This document shows positions 8,790-16,880 of a DNA stretch of 64,000 nt, piece after piece. Below the pieces are notes generated by a model, which had not been told where the DNA came from, made no database searches, and saw nothing but the letters and a program-made list of their open reading frames with translations. Positions within the stretch are counted from its first letter, which is position 1. Every line of letters begins with the position of its first letter. Location of the stretch: assembly GCA_964596065.1 (NCBI GenBank), contig CAZQSM010000004.1:16439-80438 (forward strand), written 5' to 3'. The position numbers were made by a program, and so were the translations under genes. The stretch is from SZUA-254 sp964596065. GTDB taxonomy: Bacteria > Bacteroidota > Ignavibacteria > UBA10030 > SZUA-254.

Positions 8790-8818
8790 AGTATAGGAAA
8801 GAAGGGCGTGAAAATCAA
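8790..8818 (-). promoter_or_regulatory. Putative promoter of the type IX-sorted protein gene
   Basis: TTGATT, 17 bases, TATACT on the minus strand, about 65 bases before the ATG at 8724. This is one of the closest matches to the sigma70 consensus in the window. Confidence 0.6.
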
Positions 8819-8839
8819 ACACCGGGACGACGCCCCGTG

Positions 8840-9871
8840 TCAGGCGGGATATGATCCCCCCTGCGACGGGCGAGCCGCGTCGGGGGACGCGGACGCCTCC
8901 GCGACACCCGAGGGATGTTCGTGGTGGCCGTGGAGACAGTTCCGGCAGGTCGACCGCGAATCGAGGAAGGTCGTCGAGTGTTGCCAGATGTCGCGGAAAT
9001 CGTACCCGGTATCGCGCAGGGTGGCGCGTTCCCCGCCGCTGCCGCCGCAGGGCCGGACCCGGCCCTCCTCGTCGATGAACGCAAACGACTTGCCGCCGAG
9101 GCAGGAATAGTCCCAGGATCCCCCGGAGTGCGCCGTCCGGCCATACCTGGAGCTGTTCGGGATGAATTTGACGCACTGGGGGGAGATGATCATCGAAGAG
9201 GGGCTGTACTCCTTCATCGTGGCGAACCGCCCGATGAACTCGTCCACGCCGCGCCCGTTGCGCGCCCCGGCGGGGCCGCCCTGGCCGAAGCGCAGGTGGC
9301 AGTAGAGTCCGCGCACGGACCGCCGGACAGCGTAATCGTGGAGAATCGCCAGCATCCTGATGTCGGGACGGGTGGCGGTGAAGACCACGTGCGACTCGTA
9401 ACCATGCGACCCGAGACGGTCGAGCGCCGCTTCAAGCGCCGCGAACTGCGGAGCGTCTTCCAGGCGCCCGCCCTCCAGCCCGTCGGCCGGGTCACCGATC
9501 TTCACCCTGAAGATCCGCTCCCCGAACCGGGAATATTTGACCACGATCTCCTCGGTGAGTTCCTCCGGTGCGGCCTCCACGATCATTTTGAGGCCGAGCG
9601 CCCGGCCGTAATCGAGGATCTCCATGAGCCGCGGATAGCGGTGCAGGACCCCGTCCCCCGTCAGTACGACGATCGGCTTCGCGGTCCTGGCGATCGAGTC
9701 GATCACCAGCATGCACTCGGTCGTGTTGAGCGGCTCGGCCCTCTGACCGGCGCGTTTCCCTCTCGGGGGTTCGTGGTCCAGGGGGGCGATCTGCCAGATG
9801 ATGATGCGGGGAAGTTCCGGGGCCGCCGCGGTGGGACGTTTCATGCCGGCGGGGGGTGACGGATAGTCCAT
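8840..9871 (-). CDS. Radical SAM/SPASM-like protein lacking the AdoMet-cluster cysteines
   Basis: 343 residues. The fold signature of a radical SAM/SPASM protein is clear: PRIIIWQI at the first strand, an EPLNTTECMLVIDSIA helix, PIVVLTGDG in place of LTGGEP, and a C-terminal SPASM-type pattern with Cys257, Cys275, Cys309 and Cys312 (SCLGG, EEGRVRPCGG, CRNC). The CxxxCxxC that should bind the catalytic [4Fe-4S] cluster aligns without gaps to Asp32, Pro36 and Lys39, so S-adenosylmethionine cleavage seems impossible. The auxiliary cluster site looks intact. It may be a pseudoenzyme partner of a true radical SAM enzyme or may have gained another role. The start at 9871 could instead be Met10. Confidence 0.75.
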   Translation of the reverse strand: MDYPSPPAGMKRPTAAAPELPRIIIWQIAPLDHEPPRGKRAGQRAEPLNTTECMLVIDSIARTAKPIVVLTGDGVLHRYPRLMEILDYGRALGLKMIVEAAPEELTEEIVVKYSRFGERIFRVKIGDPADGLEGGRLEDAPQFAALEAALDRLGSHGYESHVVFTATRPDIRMLAILHDYAVRRSVRGLYCHLRFGQGGPAGARNGRGVDEFIGRFATMKEYSPSSMIISPQCVKFIPNSSRYGRTAHSGGSWDYSCLGGKSFAFIDEEGRVRPCGGSGGERATLRDTGYDFRDIWQHSTTFLDSRSTCRNCLHGHHEHPSGVAEASASPDAARPSQGGSYPA

Positions 9872-9944
9872 GATCGGGTCCGGTCTGATTGAGATTCGTA
9901 CAGACTGGAGTACCTCAATTTTTATGCCAGAATAAATCGGTCAG

Positions 9945-9993
9945 ATCGGGCCCGATTCGCGTGGGCCGGACGGCCCCATCTCATACCTGAGAT
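9945..9993. repeat. Cluster of three short inverted repeats upstream of the radical-SAM-like gene
   Basis: Three inverted repeats lie side by side: ATCGGGCCCGAT (9945-9956), GGGCC/GGCCC around 9963-9976, and ATCTCA/TGAGAT with a four-base loop (9978-9993). They occupy the 171-base gap between the tyrS stop and the radical-SAM-like start. They could be an operator, a weak transcription end for tyrS, or chance in GC-rich DNA. Confidence 0.4.
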
Positions 9994-10042
9994 GCCCGGT
10001 TGGGTCTATGCCCCAAAAATCTGAGATTGGAGGAGGGCCGGT

Positions 10043-11332
10043 CTACGTGAGACGAACGAGCGTGTAGGTCTTGTTTCCCTTCCGCAGGACGAGGAATTTC
10101 CCGTGCAGGCTTTCCCCCTCCCCCACGATGTCCGACGGGGAGGCCACTCTCCTGTTATTGATGTAGATGCCGCCTCCCTCGATGGCCCTCCTCGCCTCCC
10201 CCCTCGACGCGGCGACACCCGTCGCAACCAGGAGGTCGGTCACCGAGACGTTTCCCCCGGCGAGATCCGACCGTGGGAAACCGGAGGATGGCACATCGGA
10301 GAAGATCTCCAGCAGGAGATCCTCCGGCACGCCGGCGATTTCGGCGCCGAAGAAGATCTCCGACGCCCGGGCCGCCTGCGCGAGCCCCGTGGTTCCGTGG
10401 AGCATGGCGGTCACCTCGGAGGCGAGTTTCCGCTGCGCGGCGCGTTTTCCCGGTTCCCGTTCCAGCGAGCCGGCCAGCTCCGCGATCTCGTCGCGGGAAA
10501 GAAGGGTGAAGAATTTCAGAAAGGGAATGACGTCCCTGTCGCCCGCGTTGAGCCAGAACTGGTAGAAGCGGTATGGCGAGGTCCTCGCGGGATCGAGCCA
10601 GACGGTGCCGGCCTCCGTCTTCCCGAATTTTGCGCCGCCCGACGTGGTGATGAGGGGATAAACGATGCCGTGGACCTCCCTCGACCTCGTCCGCCGGATC
10701 AGGTCGATCCCCGAAACGATGTTGCCCCACTGGTCGCTCCCCCCCATCTGGAGCGTGCACGCGTGCCGGTCGAAGAGCGCGAGATAGTCGTACGACTGGA
10801 GCACCGAGTAGCTGAATTCCGTGAAGGAGATGCCCGCTTCCTTCGCGAGGCGGGATTTGACCGAATCCCGGGAGAGCATTTCGTTCACCGAGAAATGCTT
10901 CCCCACCTCACGCAGGAAGTCCATCATCCCCAGGGACGAGAGCCAGTCGGCGTTGTTGACGATCAGCGCCGGGTTGCCCGGCCGCCTGAAATCCAGGAAT
11001 TGTTCCAGCTGCCGGCGGATCCCCTCCAGGTTCTCGCGGATCTCCCCAGCCCCGATCAGGTTCCGTTCCTGCGATTTGCCGCTCGGGTCTCCGATCATGC
11101 CGGTTCCGCCGCCGGCGATGGCGATCGGAACGTGGCCGTTGCGCTGAAAGTGGACCAGACCCATGATCGGCAGGAGTGAACCGACGTGGAGGCTCGGCGC
11201 CGTCGGATCGAAGCCGATGTAGCCGGTGACCCGGCCGGAGGCGAGATGGGCCTCGACGCCCGGCGTGGCGGTGTGAATGAAGCCCCGCCAGGCGAGTTCT
11301 TTCAGGAAATTATCGTGGGACGGGCTGTTCAT
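10043..11332 (-). CDS. tyrS: Tyrosyl-tRNA synthetase
   Basis: About 429 residues from the ATG at 11332. A class I synthetase charging tRNA-Tyr. The HIGH motif reads HVGS (residues 49-52), GGSDQWGN is the family signature, and the KMSKS equivalent is KFGKT. An S4 RNA-binding domain follows at the C terminus (VTDLLVATGVAASRGEARRAI). A start six codons further upstream (11350) is possible, but a promoter candidate has its -10 at 11341-11346, which favours 11332. No T-box or other leader is visible. Confidence 0.93.
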   Translation of the reverse strand: MNSPSHDNFLKELAWRGFIHTATPGVEAHLASGRVTGYIGFDPTAPSLHVGSLLPIMGLVHFQRNGHVPIAIAGGGTGMIGDPSGKSQERNLIGAGEIRENLEGIRRQLEQFLDFRRPGNPALIVNNADWLSSLGMMDFLREVGKHFSVNEMLSRDSVKSRLAKEAGISFTEFSYSVLQSYDYLALFDRHACTLQMGGSDQWGNIVSGIDLIRRTRSREVHGIVYPLITTSGGAKFGKTEAGTVWLDPARTSPYRFYQFWLNAGDRDVIPFLKFFTLLSRDEIAELAGSLEREPGKRAAQRKLASEVTAMLHGTTGLAQAARASEIFFGAEIAGVPEDLLLEIFSDVPSSGFPRSDLAGGNVSVTDLLVATGVAASRGEARRAIEGGGIYINNRRVASPSDIVGEGESLHGKFLVLRKGNKTYTLVRLT

Positions 11333-11340
11333 CGCCGACC

Positions 11341-11369
11341 AAAGTACCATCTTCGGCTTGAAAATGCAA
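11341..11369 (-). promoter_or_regulatory. Putative promoter of tyrS
   Basis: TTGCAT, 17 bases, TACTTT on the minus strand. The ATG at 11332 follows 8 bases after the -10 hexamer, implying a leader of only one or a few bases. Confidence 0.45.
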
Positions 11370-11444
11370 CAGGCGGGTTGCGCGTGTCGGGGGAATTCCG
11401 TACCATAAGCGGTTTGTCACCGACACACGACACGGAACGATTCG

Positions 11445-12062
11445 ATGGCCTTGCTCCAGGACGAACCAACCATCTCCCGCGGAACGCTCCTGCTGGCGGG
11501 GATCCCTTCATTCATCCTCGCCGTGGCGATCTCCCTCCTCTCCCATCAGCAGGCCCACCGCCTCGGCGAGAAGAGCTTCTGCGGTGACCGGGGGGCGGCC
11601 GTCATCCCCGCGGCGTCGATGCTGAACCTCGAGACGCCCCCGGGGGACTGCGGATTGTCGGCGCTCACGGGACAGATCTGGACCTTTGGCCTCGCGATCG
11701 TTTCGTTCGCGCTGCTCCTCCGTTTCCCGAGGAACCTCTTCCTCATGTCGATGGCATTCGTCAACGCGACCGCCCGGCTGCCGGAGGCGATCACCCTCTT
11801 CCTCCAGTACCTGATCAACAGCCAGGCCTCGCTCCGCGTCGACGAATCGGTTTCCCTCTCCCTGATGGGACTGACCGACCCGACGATCCCCACCGTGATC
11901 ATGTGTTTCTATTCGATCCTCCTCCTCTTCTTCTCGATCATCGTGGTCCACGATGTCAGGGCCGTCCGGTACAAGTGGCCGATTGCCCTTGGGCTCTTCC
12001 TCGCCACCGGGTTCATCGAGAGCGGCATCGTCCGGCTCCTCGGGCCCGGGTCCGGGGCCTGA
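11445..12062 (+). CDS. Unknown integral membrane protein
   Basis: 205 residues, not recognised. There are about four hydrophobic segments (near residues 12-32, 75-97, 145-167 and 178-195) and an N-terminal stretch with SHQQAHRLGE, followed by two cysteines (about 46 and 69) in a presumably exposed loop. The histidine pair resembles a degenerate metalloprotease HxxxH, but the family cannot be assigned. The gene stands alone on the plus strand, divergent from tyrS and converging on hpnE, and GGAACG lies before the ATG. Good coding character and clean membrane segments support a real gene. Confidence 0.7.
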   Translation: MALLQDEPTISRGTLLLAGIPSFILAVAISLLSHQQAHRLGEKSFCGDRGAAVIPAASMLNLETPPGDCGLSALTGQIWTFGLAIVSFALLLRFPRNLFLMSMAFVNATARLPEAITLFLQYLINSQASLRVDESVSLSLMGLTDPTIPTVIMCFYSILLLFFSIIVVHDVRAVRYKWPIALGLFLATGFIESGIVRLLGPGSGA

Positions 12063-12081
12063 GCCGGCGTCACCCGGGAGT

Positions 12082-13422
12082 TCACGACGTCCTGACGAGG
12101 TCGGCCGCCCTGTACCCGCTGATCACGGCGCCTTCGATCGTGGCTGGGAGCCCGGTATCCGTCCAGTCCCCCGCGAGATAGAACCGTTCCACCGCCGTCG
12201 CGGTCCCCGGGCGCGCGCGTTCCGTCTCCGGCGTCGCCGAGAACGTGGCCCGTTTCTCCTTGATGACCACGGAGTGGGTCACCTCCGCGCCACCGGCCGC
12301 CGGGAAGACCTCCCGAAGCTCCCGCGCGGCGGTCGCGACGAGCGCCGCCGCCGGATCGCCGATGACGTCGTACGCCGCGCTGATGACGCAGGCGACGCAC
12401 GCCCCCGCCCCCTTTTCCTCCGGGAGGATCGATCGGCGGTTGAACGCCCACTGCACCGTTTTTCCGATGAGGCCCACGAGGTCCCCCTCCATGAACTCCC
12501 TGTCGAACCAGATGTTGACCGACACGATCGGCGAGTGGGCGATCGAGCGCGCGGCGGCCAGCAGGCCCGCCGTCCGTTCCCCTTGCGGGACGAAACCCGG
12601 GAGGGCCCACGGCGGAACGCCGGAAATGACGGCGCCTCCCCTCAGCGTGGTCCCGTCCCTGAGGCGGATGCCGGCGGCCCGACCGTCCTCCAGGACCAGC
12701 CCCGACGCGGCGGCGTTCACCATCACGACCGACCCGCGCGATTCGAGGAACCTGAGGGCGCCCGCGACGTAGAGTTCCGACTGCCCGATGGTCGGGATGA
12801 GCATGCGGCTGTCCGCATCGTCGCCGAGGAACGCCATCCTGAGGGCGCGGGCGAAGAGGAGCGCCGATGCGGCGCCCGGACGCTCGTTCATCACCGAGAG
12901 GGCGATCGGGTCCCAGAAGCATCTCCTGGAACGCTCGCTCTGACCCGACCCGTCGAGCCATTCCCCGACCGTGGCGCCGGCGATCGACCGTTCCTTTTCC
13001 TCCGACCAGGAGGCGAGCCATCTCCCCGCCCTGAGCAGCCCGGCTTTCTCCCCGACACCGAGAAGGCCGTAGGTCAGGATCCCTGCGGTCAGGTCGAGGG
13101 GGGCCGGGAGCCGGGGGAGGCGCAGCGTCGCGAACCCCTCCACGGGATGGTGGAACGGCAGCGTCAGCGACGGCTCGGCCCGGAGGTACCCGCCGGTCCC
13201 GATCGTCGAGAGGTAGTGGAGGAGTGAGCGATACGAACCGAGCAGGACATGCTGTCCGTTGTCGACCGTTTCGCCGGTGGTACGGTCGCGGTAGGAGTAG
13301 CATCGTCCCCCGGGCCTCGGAGACTGTTCCACGAGCGCGACGCGGCCGCCCGCCGCCGAGATCCTCACCGCGGCGGCGAGGCCGCTCAGTCCGCCGCCGA
13401 CGATCACCGCGTCGTGGATCAT
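12082..13422 (-). CDS. hpnE: Hydroxysqualene dehydroxylase HpnE
   Basis: About 446 residues. A flavin amine oxidase/phytoene-desaturase-like protein. The dinucleotide-binding motif GGGLSG is at residues 9-14 and the C-terminal FAD motif reads FYLAGDWTDTGLPATIEGA. In the HpnCDE route it reduces hydroxysqualene to squalene. The ATG at 13422 overlaps the hpnD stop in an ATGA, which fixes the start; longer open frames upstream are read-through of hpnD in another frame. It is the last gene of the squalene set and converges on the unknown membrane protein. Confidence 0.9.
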   Translation of the reverse strand: MIHDAVIVGGGLSGLAAAVRISAAGGRVALVEQSPRPGGRCYSYRDRTTGETVDNGQHVLLGSYRSLLHYLSTIGTGGYLRAEPSLTLPFHHPVEGFATLRLPRLPAPLDLTAGILTYGLLGVGEKAGLLRAGRWLASWSEEKERSIAGATVGEWLDGSGQSERSRRCFWDPIALSVMNERPGAASALLFARALRMAFLGDDADSRMLIPTIGQSELYVAGALRFLESRGSVVMVNAAASGLVLEDGRAAGIRLRDGTTLRGGAVISGVPPWALPGFVPQGERTAGLLAAARSIAHSPIVSVNIWFDREFMEGDLVGLIGKTVQWAFNRRSILPEEKGAGACVACVISAAYDVIGDPAAALVATAARELREVFPAAGGAEVTHSVVIKEKRATFSATPETERARPGTATAVERFYLAGDWTDTGLPATIEGAVISGYRAADLVRTS

Positions 13423-14261
13423 CGTCCCAGGAACCTTTCGAGCAACCCCTGCCGGAGGGCGATCCCGAGCTGGGCCGGCTTCGAAAGCCGGATGGTCCTC
13501 CCGAGGACGTCGTACCCCGAGTCCCGGATCTTCCGGAGCGTGCCGTGGTAGACCGCTTCCATGATCCTCGCCGGGCGCATCGCCGGCAGGTCGTCGTCCG
13601 CGAGGGCGGAACGGGCCGCGGCGTAGAAGTCGTCCGCACGCGACGCCTGCGTGGCCAGCAGCCGGCGGAAGCGGTCTGAATCGCGGCGGGAGAGGATCTC
13701 CTCCTCGGTGCAGCCGGCCGCCCTGAGGTCGTCGAGCGGGATGTAGATCCGGCCCATCGCCGCGTCGGGGCCGACGTCCCTGATGATGTTGGTGAGCTGG
13801 AGCGCGATGCCAAGGTTCGAGGCGTATGCCTCCGTTCCCGGGTTCCGGCGGCCGAAGATATCGATGCAGATGAGCCCGACGGTGGAGGCCACCAGGTGGC
13901 AATATTCCCGCAGGGCCTCGAAGGTGTCGTACCGCGCGACGGAGAGATCCATTCCCACGCCGCGAACGAGGTCGTGAAAAAGCCCCCGGGGGATCGACCA
14001 GGTCCGGGCGACGGCCGCGACATCATTCAACAGCGGTTCGGACGAACCCGCCCCGAAGGCGGCGGTCAACTCCCCGCTCCAGTGTTGCAGTCGGGCGCGT
14101 TTTCCCCCGACGTTCCCGGGTTCGTCGACGATGTCGTCCGTCGCCCGGCAGAACGCGTAGACCGTCCCGAGCGCCCGGCGGCGGTCGGACCGGAGGAAAG
14201 GGAACGAGTAACGGAAACTGGTCCCGACGGGCGGGGACCCTCCGGCGGCGAGGAGGCTCAC
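13419..14261 (-). CDS. hpnD: Presqualene diphosphate synthase HpnD
   Basis: About 280 residues, a trans-isoprenyl diphosphate synthase of the squalene/phytoene synthase family. Aspartate-rich motifs are RATDDIVDE and NIIRDVGPDAAMGRIYIP. It joins two farnesyl diphosphates to presqualene diphosphate. The chosen GTG at 14261 overlaps the hpnC stop as GTGA; a GTG four codons upstream (14273) is the alternative. It sits between hpnC and hpnE. Confidence 0.9.
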   Translation of the reverse strand: MSLLAAGGSPPVGTSFRYSFPFLRSDRRRALGTVYAFCRATDDIVDEPGNVGGKRARLQHWSGELTAAFGAGSSEPLLNDVAAVARTWSIPRGLFHDLVRGVGMDLSVARYDTFEALREYCHLVASTVGLICIDIFGRRNPGTEAYASNLGIALQLTNIIRDVGPDAAMGRIYIPLDDLRAAGCTEEEILSRRDSDRFRRLLATQASRADDFYAAARSALADDDLPAMRPARIMEAVYHGTLRKIRDSGYDVLGRTIRLSKPAQLGIALRQGLLERFLGR

Positions 14262-15184
14262 GTCAGGTCCCACGGTTTTTTCCTCCGTCCGGGCCGGCCA
14301 AACCGGTCGAGGTCGCGCATGAAGAACCCCCGGAGGAGAATCCCGAGCTTCCGCCGCGTTCCCAGCGTCGGGCGGGAATCGAAGACTTCATAACCGGAAC
14401 GGTCCAGCTCGCGGAGGATCGTCATCCCCCCGAGCCAGACGAGCCTCAGTTCGAGGGCGATCTCCCTCTCCGCCAGGGCGGGAAGCGCGACGCCCGCCCG
14501 GAATTTCTCCCTCGCCACCGAGACCAGCGACCGCATGAGCGCGCGGAACCGGTCGTTCACCACCCTCCCCTTCCAGTCGGCCTCGCTGTACCCGTGCCGC
14601 TCCATCTCGGCACGCGGGAGATAGAGCCGGTCGTGTCCGAGGTCGACGCCGACGTCCTGCCAGAAATTTGTCAGCTGGAGCGCGGTGCAGATTTCGTCGG
14701 AGAGGAGGGAAAGCGCTTCGTCGCGGTGGCCGAAGATGTGGAGGACGATCCGGCCGACCGGATTCGCCGAACGTGAGCAGTAGTCGAGGAGGTCCGGGAG
14801 GGTTTCGTACCGTCGCCGCACCACGTCCTGCCGGAACGCCGAGAGGAGGTCGGCGAGGTATTGCCGCGGAATGGAGTTCCTCTTCACGGTCTCGGCGAGG
14901 GCGACGAAGACCGGGTGATCGGCCTCCCCCTCGTAACACCGGTCGAGCTTGCGCTCCCAGTCGTCGAGGAGTTCCAGCCTGGCCGGCGCGGGCAGGGAGC
15001 CCTCGTCGGCGAAATCGTCGGCGCACCGGCTGAACGCGTAGATCGCCTGGACGTAGGGCCGTTTTTCCTCCGGCAGGAAGAGCGAGGCCACGGGAAAATT
15101 TTCGTAATGGGCCGCGGTCAGCCTCGCGCAATATTCGAATGCGGCGTCGGAAGCGCGGGCGTCGATCACCGTCGACGGGTCCAT
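14258..15184 (-). CDS. hpnC: Hydroxysqualene synthase HpnC
   Basis: 308 residues, a second squalene/phytoene synthase family member. The first aspartate motif is CADDFADE and the second is FWQDVGVDLGHDRLYLP. HpnC converts presqualene diphosphate to hydroxysqualene, which HpnE reduces. The start is one base after the amidohydrolase stop, so the three hpn genes appear to be the distal part of a longer transcription unit. No squalene-hopene cyclase is present in the window, so the end product (hopanoid or other triterpenoid) is unknown. Confidence 0.9.
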   Translation of the reverse strand: MDPSTVIDARASDAAFEYCARLTAAHYENFPVASLFLPEEKRPYVQAIYAFSRCADDFADEGSLPAPARLELLDDWERKLDRCYEGEADHPVFVALAETVKRNSIPRQYLADLLSAFRQDVVRRRYETLPDLLDYCSRSANPVGRIVLHIFGHRDEALSLLSDEICTALQLTNFWQDVGVDLGHDRLYLPRAEMERHGYSEADWKGRVVNDRFRALMRSLVSVAREKFRAGVALPALAEREIALELRLVWLGGMTILRELDRSGYEVFDSRPTLGTRRKLGILLRGFFMRDLDRFGRPGRRKKPWDLT

Positions 15185-15185
15185 C

Positions 15186-16880
15186 TCACTCCGGGAGGCG
15201 GAAGACGAACCTGCCGTCCACCATCGTGGCGCGGACTTCGGTCGAGAGGATCTCCTCCTCCGGAACGCTCAAGATGTCCTTCGACAGGACCACCAGGTCG
15301 GCGAGCTTCCCGGCCGTCAGGGAGCCCCGTTCCCGCTCCGCGAAGATGCCGTACGCGGCGTCGATCGTGTACGACCTGAGGGCTTCCCCCCTGCTCATCC
15401 GCTGATCGGGGTCGAACCCGCCCCGCGGTGTTCCATCGGGCAGCATGCGGGTGACCGAGGCGTAGAAGCATTTCAGCGGGTCGACCGGCTCGACCGGGGC
15501 GTCGGTCCCGTTGACGATCACCGCGCCCGACCGGCGGAGTTTCTCCCACGCGTACGCGCCCTCGGCGATCCTGGCCGCCCCGAGCCTCTCCGGCGCCCAC
15601 GGCCTGTCCGAGGGGCAATGGACGCCCTGGACCGAGGCGATGACCCCGAGCCGTCCGAAGCGCGCGATGTCACGTTCGTCGAGGATCTGGGCGTGTTCGA
15701 TGCGGAAACGAGCGGTGGCGGCCGCGGCCGGTTGCTCTGCGAACGCCTTCTCGAACGCGTCGAGCGTTTCGCGGTTGGCCCTGTCGCCGATCGCGTGGAC
15801 GCAGACCTGGTATCCGGTCCGGAGGGCCCGGGCCGCGATCTGGTAGAGTTCGTCGGTCCCGAGCGTTTCGTGTCCGGTGGTTGTGGAGTCGTCGGTATAC
15901 GGTTCGATCAGCCAGGCGCTCCTCGATCCGAGCGCGCCGTCAATGGAGAGCTTGAGCGCCCGAACCGCCAGGAAGCCGCCGGGTGTGCCCGTGTCGGGCG
16001 GGGCTGTGAAGAGTTCTTCCCTCCCGCCGTCCTCCCGGCCCCCCACCATCGCGTACAATCTCATCAGGGGTTTCCCCTGTGCCGCGGCGTCCCTGTACAT
16101 CGCGATCACCGAGCGCTCCGCGCCGGCGTCGACGAACGTCGTCACCCCCTTCGAAACGCATTCCGCGACGGCGATCTCATACGCCCGCCGGTCAGACTCG
16201 ACGGTCGGAGGGGCGATCGCGTCAGCGATGAGCGCCTGCGCGAGCTCCACGAAGACGCCTGTCGCGCGTCCGAGCGAGTCCCGTATGATCTCCCCCCCCG
16301 GGGGCGACGGTGTTTCGTCCGTGATACCCGCCAGTTCCATCGCCCGGGCGTTGGCGATGCCGGCGTGGCCGCTCGCGTGCCTGAGCCATACGGGGTTGTC
16401 GGGCGATACGTTGCTCAGCGCGTCGTGGGTCTGGAACCCCTTCACCTCGGGGTCGGGCCGGCCCGCCCACTTGCTCTGGTGCCATCCGCGGCCCTGGATC
16501 CATTCACCCGGCCGCGCCGATTTCACAGCCCCGGCGACCATCCGGATCAGTCCGTCGTAGTCCCGGGTGTCCCCCAGCTCGAGTCGCTGCCGGGAATATC
16601 CGAGGCCGAGGAGATGCCCGTGGCTCTCGATGAACCCGGGGAGAACGGTGGAGCCGCGAAGGTCGACCACCTCCGTCCGATCGCCGGCCAGCGCACGGGC
16701 GCCGCTGTCGGTCCCGACGTAGACGATCCGGTTTCCCGCGACGGCGACCGCGCTCGCGGCGGGCCTGGTTTCATCCGCGGTGTGGACGACGGCGTTGAGC
16801 AGGACCACGTCTGCCGTCTGGGCGGGCGCCTTCCCCGCGAATGCCGCGACCACCGGGATCCAGAGGAGGAGGCGGTTCAT
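15186..16880 (-). CDS. Exported amidohydrolase (YtcJ-like, metal-dependent hydrolase family)
   Basis: 564 residues. A signal peptide (about 1-20, ending Ala-Pro-Ala-Gln) precedes an amidohydrolase_3 fold. The metal motif HGH is in ESHGHLLGLG (about residue 87), VCVHAIGDRANR is in the central barrel, and the C-terminal segment GSLTAGKLADLVVLSKD is typical. Members hydrolyse amides, esters or hydantoin-like rings; the substrate is not predictable. The ATG overlaps the stop of the ABM-domain gene by 4 bases, and hpnC follows one base after it. The genetic link to squalene synthesis may be only transcriptional. Confidence 0.85.
   Translation of the reverse strand: MNRLLLWIPVVAAFAGKAPAQTADVVLLNAVVHTADETRPAASAVAVAGNRIVYVGTDSGARALAGDRTEVVDLRGSTVLPGFIESHGHLLGLGYSRQRLELGDTRDYDGLIRMVAGAVKSARPGEWIQGRGWHQSKWAGRPDPEVKGFQTHDALSNVSPDNPVWLRHASGHAGIANARAMELAGITDETPSPPGGEIIRDSLGRATGVFVELAQALIADAIAPPTVESDRRAYEIAVAECVSKGVTTFVDAGAERSVIAMYRDAAAQGKPLMRLYAMVGGREDGGREELFTAPPDTGTPGGFLAVRALKLSIDGALGSRSAWLIEPYTDDSTTTGHETLGTDELYQIAARALRTGYQVCVHAIGDRANRETLDAFEKAFAEQPAAAATARFRIEHAQILDERDIARFGRLGVIASVQGVHCPSDRPWAPERLGAARIAEGAYAWEKLRRSGAVIVNGTDAPVEPVDPLKCFYASVTRMLPDGTPRGGFDPDQRMSRGEALRSYTIDAAYGIFAERERGSLTAGKLADLVVLSKDILSVPEEEILSTEVRATMVDGRFVFRLPE

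Noticed and set aside
10042..11444. T-box leader upstream of tyrS or leuS
   Set aside because: The upstream regions are short and have no specifier stem or T-box sequence.
11445..11600. HExxH-type protease site in the unknown membrane protein
   Set aside because: The histidines are in HQQAH, without the glutamate, and no third ligand is visible.
13422..13902. N-terminal extension of hpnE by 160 residues
   Set aside because: It runs in another frame of hpnD. The ATG at 13422 with ATGA overlap begins exactly at the FAD-binding motif.
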